Assembly: GCF_020536995.1 (NCBI RefSeq)
Contig: NC_068366.1
Coordinates: forward strand, 74,468,536 to 74,532,535
Length of the DNA: 64,000 nucleotides
Direction: 5' to 3'
Source of the DNA: Dreissena polymorpha
Taxonomy: Eukaryota; Mollusca; Bivalvia; Myida; Dreissenidae
A program made the translations under genes and the position numbers. The notes below the pieces were generated by a model. The model ran no database searches. It worked only from the letters and a program-made list of their open reading frames with translations, and was not told where the DNA came from. This document shows, in pieces, positions 53,232-64,000 of this stretch. The stretch's first letter is position 1. Each line of letters begins with the position of its first letter.

Positions 53232-54986
53232 TAGCTCACCTGAGCACAACGTGCTCATGGTGAGCTTTTGTGATCCCTTTTTGTCAGTCGTGCGTCGTCC
53301 GTCGTCAACATTTTGCCTTGTGAACACTCTAGAGGCCACATTTATTGTCTGATTTTCATGAAATTTGGTCAGAACATTTGTCCCATTGATACCTCGACTG
53401 AGTTCGAAACTGGGTCATGCTTGCTCAAAAACTAGGTCACAAGGTCGTAAAGAAAAACCTTGTGAACACTGTAGAAGTCACATTTGATGCTCTATCTTCA
53501 TGTTACTTTGTCAAAATGTTTGTCTAAATGATATGTTGGTTGAGTTCAAAAATGGTTCCGGTCCGTTGAAAAAAATGGCCGCCAGGGGGCGGGGCAGTAT
53601 TCCTTATATGGTTATACAGAAACCTTGTGAACACTCTAGAAGTCACAATTTTAGCCCAATCATCATGAAACTTGATCAAAACATTGGTTTTATTGATATC
53701 TCGGACGAGTTCGAAAATGGTCCAGATCGGTGAAAAAACATGGCCGTCAGGGGGTGGGGCAGTTTTCTCTATATGTATATACTGAAAACATTTGAACACT
53801 CTAGAAGTCACATTTTTGGTCCAATCTTCATGAAATTTGGTCAGAAGATTTGTTTTCTGGATACAACGGTTTAGTTTAAAAATGGTTCGGATCGGTAAAA
53901 AAACATGGTCGCAAGGGGGGGGGGGGGTAATTTTCCTTATATTTATATAGTTAAAAAAGCTTTTGAACACTAGAAGTCACATTTTTTGCCTAATCATCAT
54001 GAAATTTTGTTTAAAGATCGGTTTTTATAGATATCTCGGACGAGTTCAAAAATGGTCATGATGGGTGGAAAAACATGGCCGCCAGGAGGTGGGGCAGTTT
54101 TCTCTATATGTATATAGTGAAAACATATGAACAGTATGTTAAAGAAAGATAACCTGTACATACTTTCTAATACCAGTTGTTAACTCCCTTGTTAAAACCT
54201 AGTTAACACTCTAGAGGCCACATTTATTTCCAATCTTCATGAAATTTGGTCAGAATATTGGTCTCAATGATATCTTTGATGAGTTCGAAAATGGTTACGT
54301 TTGCTTGAAAAACATGGCTGTCAAGGGGCGGGACATTTCCTTATATGGCTATAGTAAAATCTTGTTAACACTCTAGAGGCCACATTTATTGTCCTATCTT
54401 CATGAAACTTGGTCAGAAGATTCATCCAAATAATATCTTGGAAGAGTTAAAAAATGATGCTGGTATGTTGAACATGGCCGCCAGGGGGCGGGGCATTTTT
54501 CCTTCTATGGCTATAGTAAAACCTTGTTAACACTCTAGAGGCCACATTTATTTTCCGATCTTCATGAAACTTGGTCAGAAGATTTGTTCCAATGATATCT
54601 TAGATGTGTTCGAAAATAGTTTTGGTTGCTTTAAAAACATGGCCACCAGGGGGTGGGGCAGTTTTCCTTATATGGCTATATATGGCTTTAGTAAAACATT
54701 GTTAACACTCTAGAGGACACATTTATTGTCCAATCTTCATGAAATTAAGTCAGAAGATTGGTCTCAATGATATCTTGGATGAGTTCGAAAATGGTTACGG
54801 GGCATTTTTCCTGATATGGCTATAGTAAATCCTTGTACTGTTGAAAAATGTGGCTGCCAGGGTGTTCACTAGTCATGAAAGTTGGTAAGAACATTTTGTT
54901 CTTATGACATCTTGGGCTGCACAGAACAGGTCAGTTCCTTTGAATCTCAGGTGAGCGACTTTAGGCCTTTCATGCCCTCTTGTTTA
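53232..54986 (+). mobile_element. HINE/pearl-like element, family D, both ends present
   Basis: 5' AGCTCACCTGAGCACAACGT hairpin, about ten cores (older GTCACATTTTTGGTCCAATC variants first, then the GAGGCCACATTTATT variant), 3' CTCAGGTGAGCGACTTTAGG and CCTTTCATGCCCTCTTGTTT. Two core lineages in one element suggest it was built by recombination. Confidence 0.78.
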
Positions 54987-55193
54987 TTTTTTTATTTATA
55001 TTTTATTTATAATTTTAAATTATATTTAATTTAATTTCATAGTAAATATTTGAGCTTTTCCATTTTTAATATCTCCCTTTATCTAATTTTACAATAATAT
55101 TTTTAATTGAAAACTTCAGTATTCACTGTAAAATGAATAGATGAGTTAAGGAAAAGTACAGTGATAAAAAACAGTATCTGTTTATAGTCTTCT

Positions 55194-55895
55194 TTTTATG
55201 TCCCCCACTATAGTAGTGGGGGACATATTGTTTTTGCCCTGTCTGTCTGTTGGTCTGTTTGCGCCAACTTTAACATTTTGCAATAACTTTTGCTATATTG
55301 AAGATAGCAACTTCATATCTGGCATGCATGTGTATCTCATGAAGCTGCACATTTTGAGTGGTGAAAGGTCAAGGTCATCCTTCAAGGTCAGAGGTCAAAT
55401 ATATGTGGCCAAAATCGCTCATTTTATGAATACTTTTGCAATATTGAAGATAGCAACTTGATATGTGGCATGCATGTGTATCTCATGGAGCTGCACATTT
55501 TGAGTGGTGAAAGGTCAAGGTCATCCTTCAAGGTCAGAGGTCAAATATATGTGGCCCAAATCGCTTATTTTATAAATACTTTTGCAATATTGAAGATAGC
55601 AACTTGATATTTGGCATGCATGTGCATCTCATGGAGCTGCACATTTTGAGTTGTGAAAGGTCAAGGTCATCCTTCAAGGTTAGAGGTCAAATATATGTGG
55701 CCCAAATCGCTTATTTTATGAATACTTTTGCAATATTGAAGATAGCAACTTGATATTTGGCATGCATGTGTATCTCATGGAGCTGCACATTTTGAGTGGT
55801 GAAAGGTCAAGGTCATCCATCACAAGGTCAAGGTCATCCTTCAAGGTCAAACGTCATATAGGGGGACATTGTGTTTCACAAACACATCTTGTTTA
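55194..55895 (+). mobile_element. HINE/pearl-like element, family A
   Basis: Perfect 5' hairpin ATGTCCCCCACTA-TA-GTAGTGGGGGACAT (written here in parts), GTCTGTCTGTTGG tract, four cores of about 150 bp (TTTGCAATATTGAAGATAGC, GGCATGCATGTGTATCTCAT), 3' GGGGGACATTGTGTTTCACA plus AACACATCTTGTTT. Confidence 0.8.
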
Positions 55896-56099
55896 GTTAC
55901 CTCCCTTTCTTTCATTTCCATATATTTTTTTTCTCTACAGCATAACTCCAACACTATATCAAAGCGCTGAAGGTACTGAATTTGTTCGCTGTTGTATAAT
56001 CTTTGATGCAACTCAGTTTTCAAAATTATGTTATAGCTTTTTATATCGCAAGTTTGAAATGACCACAACCCATTCAAATGTTATAAAGAGTGTGTCTTA

Positions 56100-56214
56100 A
56101 AACACAGGTCGATAAGTGTTGTTTTTTCCAAATCATTGATACAGCTTATCAGTGTGCACAGGCTAATCTTATTTGACATGCATTAAGCCCCGTTTTCCCT
56201 GAAAGCAGCTAATA
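56100..56214. mobile_element. MITE-M fragment
   Basis: GTGTGCACAGGCTAATCTTA, TTTGACATGCATTAAGCCCC and GTTTTCCCTGAAAGCAGCT are the right half of MITE-M. The left half is largely lost. Confidence 0.6.
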
Positions 56215-56520
56215 TGTACAGATTTCAATGATAAACACTGGACTGTCCAACGTTGTCTTACAAGCTGTTAAATACACACTATGTACTGTACCAGTGAGAA
56301 CAGGCAGATGCGGTGGTTAGAGCAGACGCTTTTAGAATTCGTCGTCTGCTAAATTTTACTGGAGTTATCCACACAGGCAGTCACGAGTTACGGTTCCTAG
56401 CGTAGCTTAGCCAATACTGATTTGCAAAATTGCGTTTGCATTATTTGTGTGCTATCTAATTGATCATTGAAATATAAATAGATGAAACAGGTGCCATGCT
56501 TTACAAATATAATTCTACTG

Positions 56521-56596
56521 TCTAAAACAAATGTTGTCATACAAACAAACACATTTCGGCGGGGATTTGGCACTACTGTGACAATCTCTTGTTACA
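56521..56596 (+). mobile_element. HINE family E fragment (3' end)
   Basis: AAAACAAATGTTGTCATACA and CGGCGGGGATTTGGCACTAC, TGTGACAATCTCTTGTTA are the plus-orientation counterpart of the element end at 844-915, including the TCTTGTT terminus. Confidence 0.7.
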
Positions 56597-57039
56597 TCTG
56601 AAAATATTGACATAGAATATAAAATGCCACCTAAAATACGCGTTTTCATAATCAGATTCTTGAAATTAAATCCAGTCTCATGTAAAGATATTTCGTAGTA
56701 ATCGGGCGAAGTATTATGCCCATAATCTTCCATTTGACATCGGTAACCCATCGCCTTTTCCCCTGCAATCTTCGTACTTTGCCAGAGCTAATAAACTGTT
56801 CGTATATCAACGATGTTAATGTCAACCCCCAGGGTCCACTCGTCGTGCAGACAATCGATTGGGAAATCTCGACACATTGCGTTGCAAAGCCAGACATAAT
56901 AATAGAGTGGTCAGAGACACTTCATATAAGTTCAAAACAAAACTTGGCATTTGAATATGCCTGCTTTTGGTGGCACGGGGTGTTATACTGACGTTTGTTT
57001 TGACGAGACTAAGGATATCCGAGAGAACGGCGCGAAAAG

Positions 57040-57795
57040 CTATTGAGAACCTAGGTTCTTGTGAAAACCTTGGATATCAAACGAGAACTTTGGTTCTCGC
57101 AAATTGTTTTGGCTTTATAAATTTATCTGATAAATTAAGTTCTAGATTTGAAAACCTAGGTTTTCATGAAAATGCGTGTTTTTTTTATAGATATTCGGTA
57201 AATGTCTGACTGAAAACCTAGGTTCTGAAATGATAACTTAGGTTCTCATGAGAACCCAAGTTCTATGTGTCTATGTGCGTCGTCTCGCCGAGAACATGGG
57301 TTCTCGAGCGTAAACTAAGGTTTTCAAATGAGATCACAGGTTTCTGAATTTATGTTTAGCATTAAGGCTATAAAAAGTTCACTAGGGGTTAGTCACATTG
57401 AAACAAAAGTGATATTGTGTTATAATTGGTCAATATTGAAAACCACATTTCTCACATGAGAGACTAAGTTTACGCCGTCCGACACGTAATTCTGGGAACC
57501 TAGGTTCTCATAAGAACTATGGTTCCAAAAGAAAACCACGGATTTAGTATTAAAGATGAGAACTTAGTTCTCGTTATGAGAACTAGTTTTCACAGATTAA
57601 TTAACGTCTGTCGAAACCTTGGTTTTCAAATAAGAACCTAGGCTATCGCCGTTTGATGTACATTTTATGATAGCTTGGGTTCTGGTGAAAACCTACGATA
57701 TCGAATAAAAACTTGGGTTCTGGAAGCCATGTGCAATCTTCAAGCGAGAACCTAGGTTCTCAGAATGAGAACCTAGGTTATCAGTAAAAACCTAG
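57040..57795. repeat. Cluster of AACCTAGGTT palindromes
   Basis: Six exact AACCTAGGTT sites (57048, 57153, 57215, 57497, 57749, 57770), several extended to GAGAACCTAGGTTCTC or GAAAACCTAGGTTTTC, plus many one- or two-base variants (GAGAACATGGGTTCTC, GAGAACTTAGTTCTC, GAAACCTTGGTTTTC). Spacing is irregular, so this is not a simple tandem repeat. No family recognised; no coding potential. Confidence 0.75.
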
Positions 57796-57819
57796 TTTCT
57801 TTGGATTACGCGTCGAACC

Positions 57820-58230
57820 GCTTGCCATACAGTATCACGACCAAGTTCGATAACCAGCAAGATTTCTTAATTATAGCCATTGACATATACCATGATGGTC
57901 TAATAAACTGCTCCATTTTATAACTCAAACAGTTCCGGAGGCCCTTTCACGTTTTGGTAAATTGACATAAAAAAAGTAAAAGTTTCAGATTCGCAAATGC
58001 TCGTTGTAGTTATGATATTTGTGAGGAAACAGTAATACTGAACATTTACCATGCTCTACCATAGCCATTATAATAATCTTTTGACGATTTAAAAAACCTG
58101 AAAATTATAAAGCGTTGCAACGCGAAACGATTGAATAATTTGGAGAGTTCTGTTGTTGTCGTTATATTTTGTGATACTACGAGAATTGCTTTTATAAAAT
58201 TAAAAATACATCACTAGTTGTGTGAGCACA
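57820..58230. other. Unclassified DNA between palindrome cluster and foldback element
   Basis: I see nothing in it. Confidence 0.4.
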
Positions 58231-58235
58231 GATAG

Positions 58236-58935
58236 CTACGGAATCCGGATAGTGCCATCTATAATCTCGCCCTTCTTTCATCAAGGGAGACACTAGACAA
58301 ACGAAGCGATATTTAACACGATATATCGCCCTTGTGTAGGTAGCCCAAATGGCGATATATCGTGTTAAATATATCGTGCGTCGTCGCGTTTGTCGCGCAA
58401 ACTATCGTGCCTCGCCGCGACTGTCGCGAAAAATATCGTGCGTTGCCGCGACTGTCGCGAAAAATGTGTCGTGTCTCGCGTTCAAAGGCCGACACTAGAC
58501 ACACGAAGCGACGCACGATATTGCGACTGTCGCACAAAATATCGAGTATCGCTTCGTGTGTCTAGTGTCGCGGTCTGAAATTAGATCGCGATACACGAGA
58601 TTCAGATAATATGGGTGATATTTGAATAGTAAAAGATCGTGCGTCGCCGCGACTGTCGTGTAAAATATCGTGCGTCGCGTCGTGCTTCTATTGTCGCCCT
58701 TTGACCGCGAGACACGACACACGAAGCGATACACGATATTTTTCGCGACAGTCGCGGCTTCCTACACAAGGGCGATATATCGTGTTAAATATATCGTACG
58801 TCGCCGCGACTGTCGCGAAAAATATCGTGCGTCGCCGCGACTGTCGCGAAAAATATCGTGTATCGCTTCGTGTGTCTAGTGTCGCCCTTGATGAAAGAAG
58901 GGCGAATTATAGATGGCACTATCCGGATTCCGTAG
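58236..58935. mobile_element. 700-bp CG-rich foldback element with CGCGACTGTCGCG subrepeats
   Basis: Inverted ends of about 75 bp: left CTACGGAATCCGGATAGTGC CATCTATAAT..CGCCCTTCTTTCATCAAGGG, right CCCTTGATGAAAGAAGGGCG..AGTGCC..CCGGATTCCGTAG. ATAG flanks both edges (58232-58235, 58936-58939), a likely 4-bp target duplication. The inside repeats GCGACTGTCGCGAAAAATAT CGTGCGTCGCC and CACTAGACACACGAAGCGA in both orientations. Base composition is far more CG-rich than the surroundings; the Arg-rich frames on both strands are shadows of the repeats. Confidence 0.82.
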
Positions 58936-58937
58936 AT

Positions 58938-59012
58938 AGCCGAGTGATGTAAGCGATAGACTTTTATTCCAGGAGTCAGTGGTTCTAGTCCTGTTGAGGG
59001 TTACTTTTTTCT
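58938..59012 (+). ncRNA. tRNA-like SINE head or tRNA pseudogene
   Basis: TAGCCGAGTGATGTAAGC resembles a pol III A box and GGTTCTAGTCC a B box, spaced as in a tRNA, followed by a T-run (TTACTTTTTT). The arms do not fold cleanly. It lies directly after the foldback element. A tRNA-derived SINE fragment is the likeliest reading. Confidence 0.35.
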
Positions 59013-59099
59013 TTCTTTTATTTTATCATTGTTTTTACTGAAGCCTTTTAGATCCAAACTTTACATTTATCAATAGGCTTTTAATGACAAACTTCAATA

Positions 59100-59530
59100 C
59101 ATGCCGAAATCTGTGACAAGGCCCCTTTAAAATTCGATAATAATGACGTTTTGCACTGAAGTTGTGTGTGCATGTGGCAATTATGCAGTCCTAGAACGAG
59201 TTTGAATTCTGGTAAGTCGGGCCAAGGTCAAAGTCACTGTTACTGAAATTAGAAAACGGTTACCGCTCAATAACTTAAGTTTTGATAGTTGTTATTGCAC
59301 TGAACTTGTGTTTCTTGGTACACAATCTTACCCAGCTTGCTTTCCAATCAGGGCGCAGTTGATCTAGGTCACTGGTACAGTTAAAAAGACCAACGGTTTC
59401 CACTCAATAACTTTTGGCGAGGGAATAGCCCTGAAAATAAATTAATTGGTATCTTAAATTCAGGCCTAGCTTAGGATCGCTATTTGGGGCCAGTCACGGG
59501 CGGATCTTTTAATAAGTCGTCACTACTGTT
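59100..59530. repeat. Decayed HINE-like core repeats
   Basis: AAGGTCAAAGTCACTGTTACTG, ACGGTTACCGCTCAATAACT and a second set GATCTAGGTCACTGGTACAG, CGGTTTCCACTCAATAACTT are about 135 bp apart and resemble family B cores. No ends visible. Confidence 0.4.
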
Positions 59531-59592
59531 TGAATATTTACTTTTATTCATACAGAGTAAACAGTCTGTGCTCTATCAACGCTGACTTACAC

Positions 59593-59721
59593 ATGGGGTC
59601 CCATCGTACAGGGCACATTTTTCTTGTATCGATACTGATAATCTCGACAAAGTGCACGGCGAGAGAAGATGTAATGGACAAATCAACACCAGAAGCCAAT
59701 AAGAAAATGAACTTTATTTGA
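59593..59721 (+). CDS. Possible small secreted peptide (hypothetical, 42 codons)
   Basis: MGSHRTGHIFLVSILIISTK then CTAREDVMDKSTPEANKKMN, FI. Residues 1-23 look like a signal peptide: a basic start, a hydrophobic core IFLVSILIIST and a C-T-A cleavage-like end. The rest is short and charged. No homology recognised and no upstream promoter evidence; chance frames of this length are common here. Confidence 0.2.
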   Translation: MGSHRTGHIFLVSILIISTKCTAREDVMDKSTPEANKKMNFI

Positions 59722-59787
59722 GAGATTGCTGTCAGGAGGCTCTTCATTATAATGTTTGATGAATATTGTTTACGCAAAGCACAGATA

Positions 59788-59981
59788 TTAACCCATTTAT
59801 GCCTAGTGGACTCTCCCATCCTCTAAATTGGATCAATTTATTTCCAAAATTAGGGATGTCTAGTATTTATTTTTATATTTAGAATATTTCTTACAGAAAT
59901 TCATTCATCATGCGGCGTCTCATCTGGGTCTGCGCTGTTTGCCAAGGCTTTTTTTCTAGACGCTAGGCATAAATGGGTTAA
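59788..59981. mobile_element. 194-bp MITE with TTAACCCATTTATGCCTAG ends
   Basis: TTAACCCATTTATGCCTAG on the left and CTAGGCATAAATGGGTTAA on the right are perfect inverted repeats of 19 bp. No coding region. The ends recall the TTAACCCTTT MITE at 21152-21378. Confidence 0.85.
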
Positions 59982-59999
59982 ATGAGATATGTTCCTCGT

Positions 60000-61375
60000 C
60001 AGTTGTTCAATACTTGTAGTCATACGTTCATTGTGTGGTGATGTCACCCGTCAATATGATTATGAATTGGTATTGTTTTACTTGGCTCTTCCTTTGTTAC
60101 TGATTTGATTTCCTTGTATACTTGTTTTTTTTATGACATTTTATGACTTTAGATTCATAGTACAACGGACATTGAAGCCCCGAGTTGATTTGAAAGCTGA
60201 AGTTTATTTCCAGGCCAAGAGAATTGCGATTGTGTTGTGTTTTTTTACAGAAAATTCTTCACGAGATATTAGTGCATTTGCAGCAAAACTGGGTTACGAG
60301 AAATTGGCAAACATGTTGTAATGGTTCATGAGACTAGAAAAACGTAATCCATCGCTAGGACACAAGGACGCTACTTTAAGTAAACTACACACCAAACCCT
60401 ATTTTATACACTTCGTGACATTCCTTGAACCGATCGACAATGCAATTGCATATTTACTGTGTGTACCTCTTTCACTTATCCACGCTACAGACGTTTCAAT
60501 TACACGAGTTAGACAAGTCAACATCCACAGCAGTCGTTATATAATGTCAGGGTTGTAACATAGATTAGGTGATTGCATCCTTTCCATAAAGATAATGTAT
60601 AGGTTTAATATATCGGTTGATAGCTGCTCATTTAGAACATTTTTCATGTGCTAATCAGAACTCACTGTATAAGTGATTACTATTCGATGACCAACACCTA
60701 TTTTGGCATTGGCACATTTTGTGAGCCATAACACTAATCCTTACATTTGATGTCCATACTGTGTTTTATTGCGTGATGGCTTGTAATGCTTTTTCCAAAA
60801 CTGTTTGACAAATAAACAGTGTAGAATATTGTTGCATTCTTTTCGTGTCAATGACAACTTCGAGAAAAATAACTACATAAGCAGAGGTATTGATCTGAAT
60901 TTAGCTGTTATTGATTACTGTAGATATTTAAGCCTCAAAACTTCTAGCAGTTTGTGATGATATTTGTTTTAATTATTCTAGAGCGGCGACTCTATCTATC
61001 ATTAATCAGGCTTAAAGTTTTTGTTCGTTTTCTGCTGCTTGCGTTATGCTGTATTGGATCAGAGAATTTGCCACGCGTATTTAAGTATACGAGAAACAAA
61101 GTCTTAGAGAAAAGATGGTTGGTGCCGAGATGTAAAATGTTATGCCATCGAGGCTGAGACAAGAACAATAGGACCAGCTTTAGATATACCGCGCATTGGA
61201 ATACACAATTTACAAATATTATCACTTTACGTTGATAAAAACATATATCCGGACATGCCTTATTTAAGTTCACTTTTACATTAATAAAACATATTTAGCC
61301 TTTATCTCTGGTTGTTTCATCACACCTGTCTTTTATTTCTATCAATTTTATTTACTTATTTATACAACGCTTATC
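60000..61375. other. Unclassified intergenic DNA
   Basis: Frames of 60-93 codons occur on both strands, overlapping each other; none resembles a known protein and none has convincing splice neighbours. Confidence 0.4.
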
Positions 61376-61382
61376 GGCATAT

Positions 61383-61611
61383 GCGCCTCGCTCTGTAAAA
61401 AAGGGTTTAATGCATGTGCGTAAAGTGTCGTCCCAGATAAGCCTGTGCAGTCCGCACGGGCTTATCCGGGACGACACTTTCCGCTTTTAAATTTTCCGTT
61501 TAAAGAAAGTGTCTACCTAACAAAAATCTAGTTTAAACGGAAAGTGTCGTCCGTGGTTAGCCTGTGCGGACTGCACAGGCTAATCTGGAACGACACTTTA
61601 CGCACATGAAC
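61383..61611. mobile_element. MITE-M copy, well preserved
   Basis: GCCTCGCTCTGTAAAAAAGG, TTAATGCATGTGCGTAAAGT, GTCGTCCCAGATAAGCCTGT, GCAGTCCGCACGGGCTTATC on the left; GTGCGGACTGCACAGGCTAA, TCTGGAACGACACTTTACGC on the right, replaced at its outer end by a C-run. Confidence 0.85.
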
Positions 61612-61619
61612 AACCCCCC

Positions 61620-64000
61620 CCCCCATGGCTCATATAAATTATATATTTACACATTCGTCAGCGTTTGTGTCTTTAAATTGGACATTTCTGGAATAGAGGA
61701 ATCCACGTTTTCAAGTATTTGGTATTCACCATATTATAATCTCTGAAAACATAGAACACCATAACATTGTCCGCATGTAGGATAACTCAAACTGCATGCC
61801 GATTGTGGCCGTTAAGTTATTTTGTCAAAAACAAAAACGGTTTCGTTGAAAAAAATACGTCTTGAATCTTACTGAGTTCATCCCCCCCCCCCACCCCCCT
61901 CCCGAAGATATATCGCGTTGAATCAATACTTGAAAGATGGACGCAATATGAGGCGTCGAAAACAGTTAACAGCGTCTCGACTTCGACCTAATGTCGGATT
62001 TTCAATTAGGAAACAAACAGAGAATTGGCACGCTATGAATCGGATTTGTCCGAGCAAAGTCCCACTTTGGCGTTCACATATTCTCAGTATGGTCCCTCGT
62101 GACCGTTGTGCGCAAAGTGTCTCTGGTCGGAGATTCTTTCTTAATTCTCTGAACGCGAGCTATTGTATAGGGCGTGAATGGATATATATTTTTTTCAAAA
62201 TAAAGACTTAATACAAAGCATTTGATTCCTTTGATTTTAAAGTGTTAATCATTTTATCATATTTTTATTTTTATGCAGCAACATTCTTAAGCACAATTTA
62301 GTTTCAGTCAGCCAATTTGTAAATTGTAAGTTTAATTAGAAATTCCCTACAACTCTGTATTGTTTTATATCTACCGATGAATTGACATTTCAGATAAAAT
62401 GCGCTTACCAACAACTTGGATCTGGAATATGCGCATCGCATATCAAATGTAAACAGCACGTTACTTACATGCCAAGGTAGAATATCCAGATCTGAATTAC
62501 TGAAATAATAAAGTGATGCGCTAATTTAACAGTGTTTTAATAATAATTATTATTATAACTTTTTGCCATACTCGCAACTAATTTCCACCGATAAAACATA
62601 GTATTAAATAGTCAGAAATTATGTTTGTGTAAGTAGACGCATACTATAAAAGGCTCTTTAGTACCCATCCACCTTAATGTTCCTACTTGTTTGTCATTTT
62701 GTTTTCTTCAAGGTATTTTTATCAAATTTACAGGATTTCCCCCGTGTTTCATATTGTATAAATTTGTAAAGTAATGTTTCTAATCAATAGGTTAAACACT
62801 CTTTTAAGTCAATAAAACAAACGTTAACGTCTTAATTGAAAAACTAGACTAAGTGTATATTTATATGTATACATTTGTCATCCGCACGGAATTGCCATCC
62901 ATCAATTAAAACCTGCCTGAGGGTAAGTACAGTTTATAAATACTTCGATGACAACTCTACGTGTTAAACCTGTGACTGTTCAGTCTCACTATACTGATAC
63001 TGTCAGCGATAATTTCGCCAATTAACGCGCTCACGTCGATGTCAATTAACAATTATTGGTCAATACTGTATAATTTATGGTTATGCACAAATACTAAATT
63101 TATGGTTATGCACAAATACTAGCGTGTTTTAATACGATTTATTATCGGTCCCTCAAACTCGGTTTTCGATCTCATTGGTATTGCTGCCCAGAAAGCGATA
63201 TACAAAGTGAAACAACATAATTATTTGTGAATAGGTGCTAAATGTGCAGTTTTTCAAAAAGATGCTCCACTAACTGCAAGATTTACAAGATATATTTGTA
63301 GAAAGTTCAAACAAAATACACAAAACATTGTATCTATGTCCACCAGTTTTAGGATGCTCGCTTTCCTTGAAGGCACACACAGCGGATCATACTATCATAT
63401 TTATTCAAATTTTAAGTACATGTTACATTGTATACTGTATTAGTGGTTATTAAGTATAATGTATATGTTTGTTGGATAAAATAAACGATTTGTTAAAAAA
63501 TACATAAAGCTCACTGTATTTTGATGTATGCCCTTAGGACCAAAGTACAAAAATCGATGTGTTATTGGCAAATTCTGACTGGACAACTGACAATATTTAA
63601 ATAGCGATGTGAACAGTTTTTAACAAAATAATGTTCGATGCATTTTAACTTGCAATACAGAGGAATGTTTCACTAAATTTTTAATTCTCATGTAAATCAT
63701 TTAAATGGTTTGACAGGAAAATGTCAAACAAGTTTGATTCCGCAGTTAATATATTTTTGTTTTTCAATGTATTTACATCGTACGCTGTCAAACAATTGTC
63801 ATATGATTGACATTACTTTCTGTTTTAGCCATGTCTAGCACCATTTTAATTTTTACATTGAAATACCCTATATTCCTACGACATCATATTATTCATTTCA
63901 ATCGCCGTTTTAACTCTGGTGGGAATATTTCAGGTTAGCTAACAGCAACGCCTAAGTATAAAGCTAAAGTTAATTATTCAAACTACACACGTTTTCTTCC
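61620..64000. other. Unclassified AT-rich intergenic DNA to the window end
   Basis: Includes a C/A-rich run at 61882-61902, an open frame of 97 codons (61918-62211) with no family resemblance, and a short exact duplication AATTTATGGTTATGCACAAA at about 63070-63115. No gene or repeat family recognised. Confidence 0.4.

Noticed and set aside
56290-56400. Possible tRNA-like sequence (GCGGTGGTTAGAGCAG)
   Set aside because: The A-box-like word is good, but no B box or fold follows at the right distance.
58313-58952. Several Arg-rich frames on both strands
   Set aside because: They are translations of the CGCGACTGTCGCG subrepeats inside the foldback element.
61918-62211. 97-codon plus-strand frame
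   Set aside because: No recognisable family, no repeat shadow and no splice context; too short to call a gene.

Overview
The window is eukaryotic nuclear DNA: AT-rich, intron-rich and packed with repeats. The exons with recognisable homology fit an invertebrate animal. The repeat load points to a bivalve mollusc, probably a heterodont of the Dreissena, Mya or Mercenaria kind: tandem-core elements with TCTG microsatellites like the 'pearl' elements of bivalves, plus many short inverted-repeat MITEs. The species assignment is inference from repeat style and not proven.

Two host genes lie head to head. On the minus strand (1-5609, running off the left edge) are the first exons of a DEPDC1/DEPDC1B-like gene, giving the N-terminal DEP domain. 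On the plus strand (5830-47028) is a complete 18-exon OSBPL9 gene (oxysterol-binding-protein-related protein 9, long form) spread over 41 kb. I assembled it by hand from splice sites, phase and homology. It gives 732 residues with no frame break: PH domain, helical linker, FFAT-like motif and the sterol/PI4P-transfer (ORD) domain with EQVSHHPP. The 220 bp between the two start codons is a compact bidirectional promoter with paired inverted CCAAT boxes and an ETS-like site beside the OSBPL9 start.

Most of the rest is repeats. (i) Several families of what look like non-autonomous Helentron/HINE ('pearl'-like) elements: a 5' hairpin, inverted subterminal ends, often a TCTG microsatellite, tandem cores of about 150-170 bp, a 3' hairpin and a shared TCTTGTT-type end. 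The largest (22.1-27.2 kb) has a higher-order 1342-bp period. (ii) At least twelve copies of one palindromic MITE ('MITE-M'), many sitting within 50 bp of OSBPL9 splice sites; one has grown into a 47-bp satellite of about 33 copies. (iii) Other inverted-repeat elements, some with clear target-site duplications. (iv) Minisatellites of 33, 38 and 68 bp.

The most striking features are partial duplications of OSBPL9 exon edges. The last exon is preceded by ten 68-bp tandem copies of its own 3' splice site plus exon start. Exon 15 has a 93-bp, in-frame duplication of its acceptor. Decayed copies of the end of exon 13 seem to lie in the following intron.

Downstream of 47.03 kb I find no convincing gene. 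That part holds the probable OSBPL9 3' UTR, repeats, a cluster of AACCTAGGTT palindromes (57.0-57.8 kb), a CG-rich foldback element (58.2-58.9 kb) and ordinary AT-rich DNA to the end. I saw no reverse transcriptase, integrase, capsid or other virus-like coding region, and no autonomous transposase.
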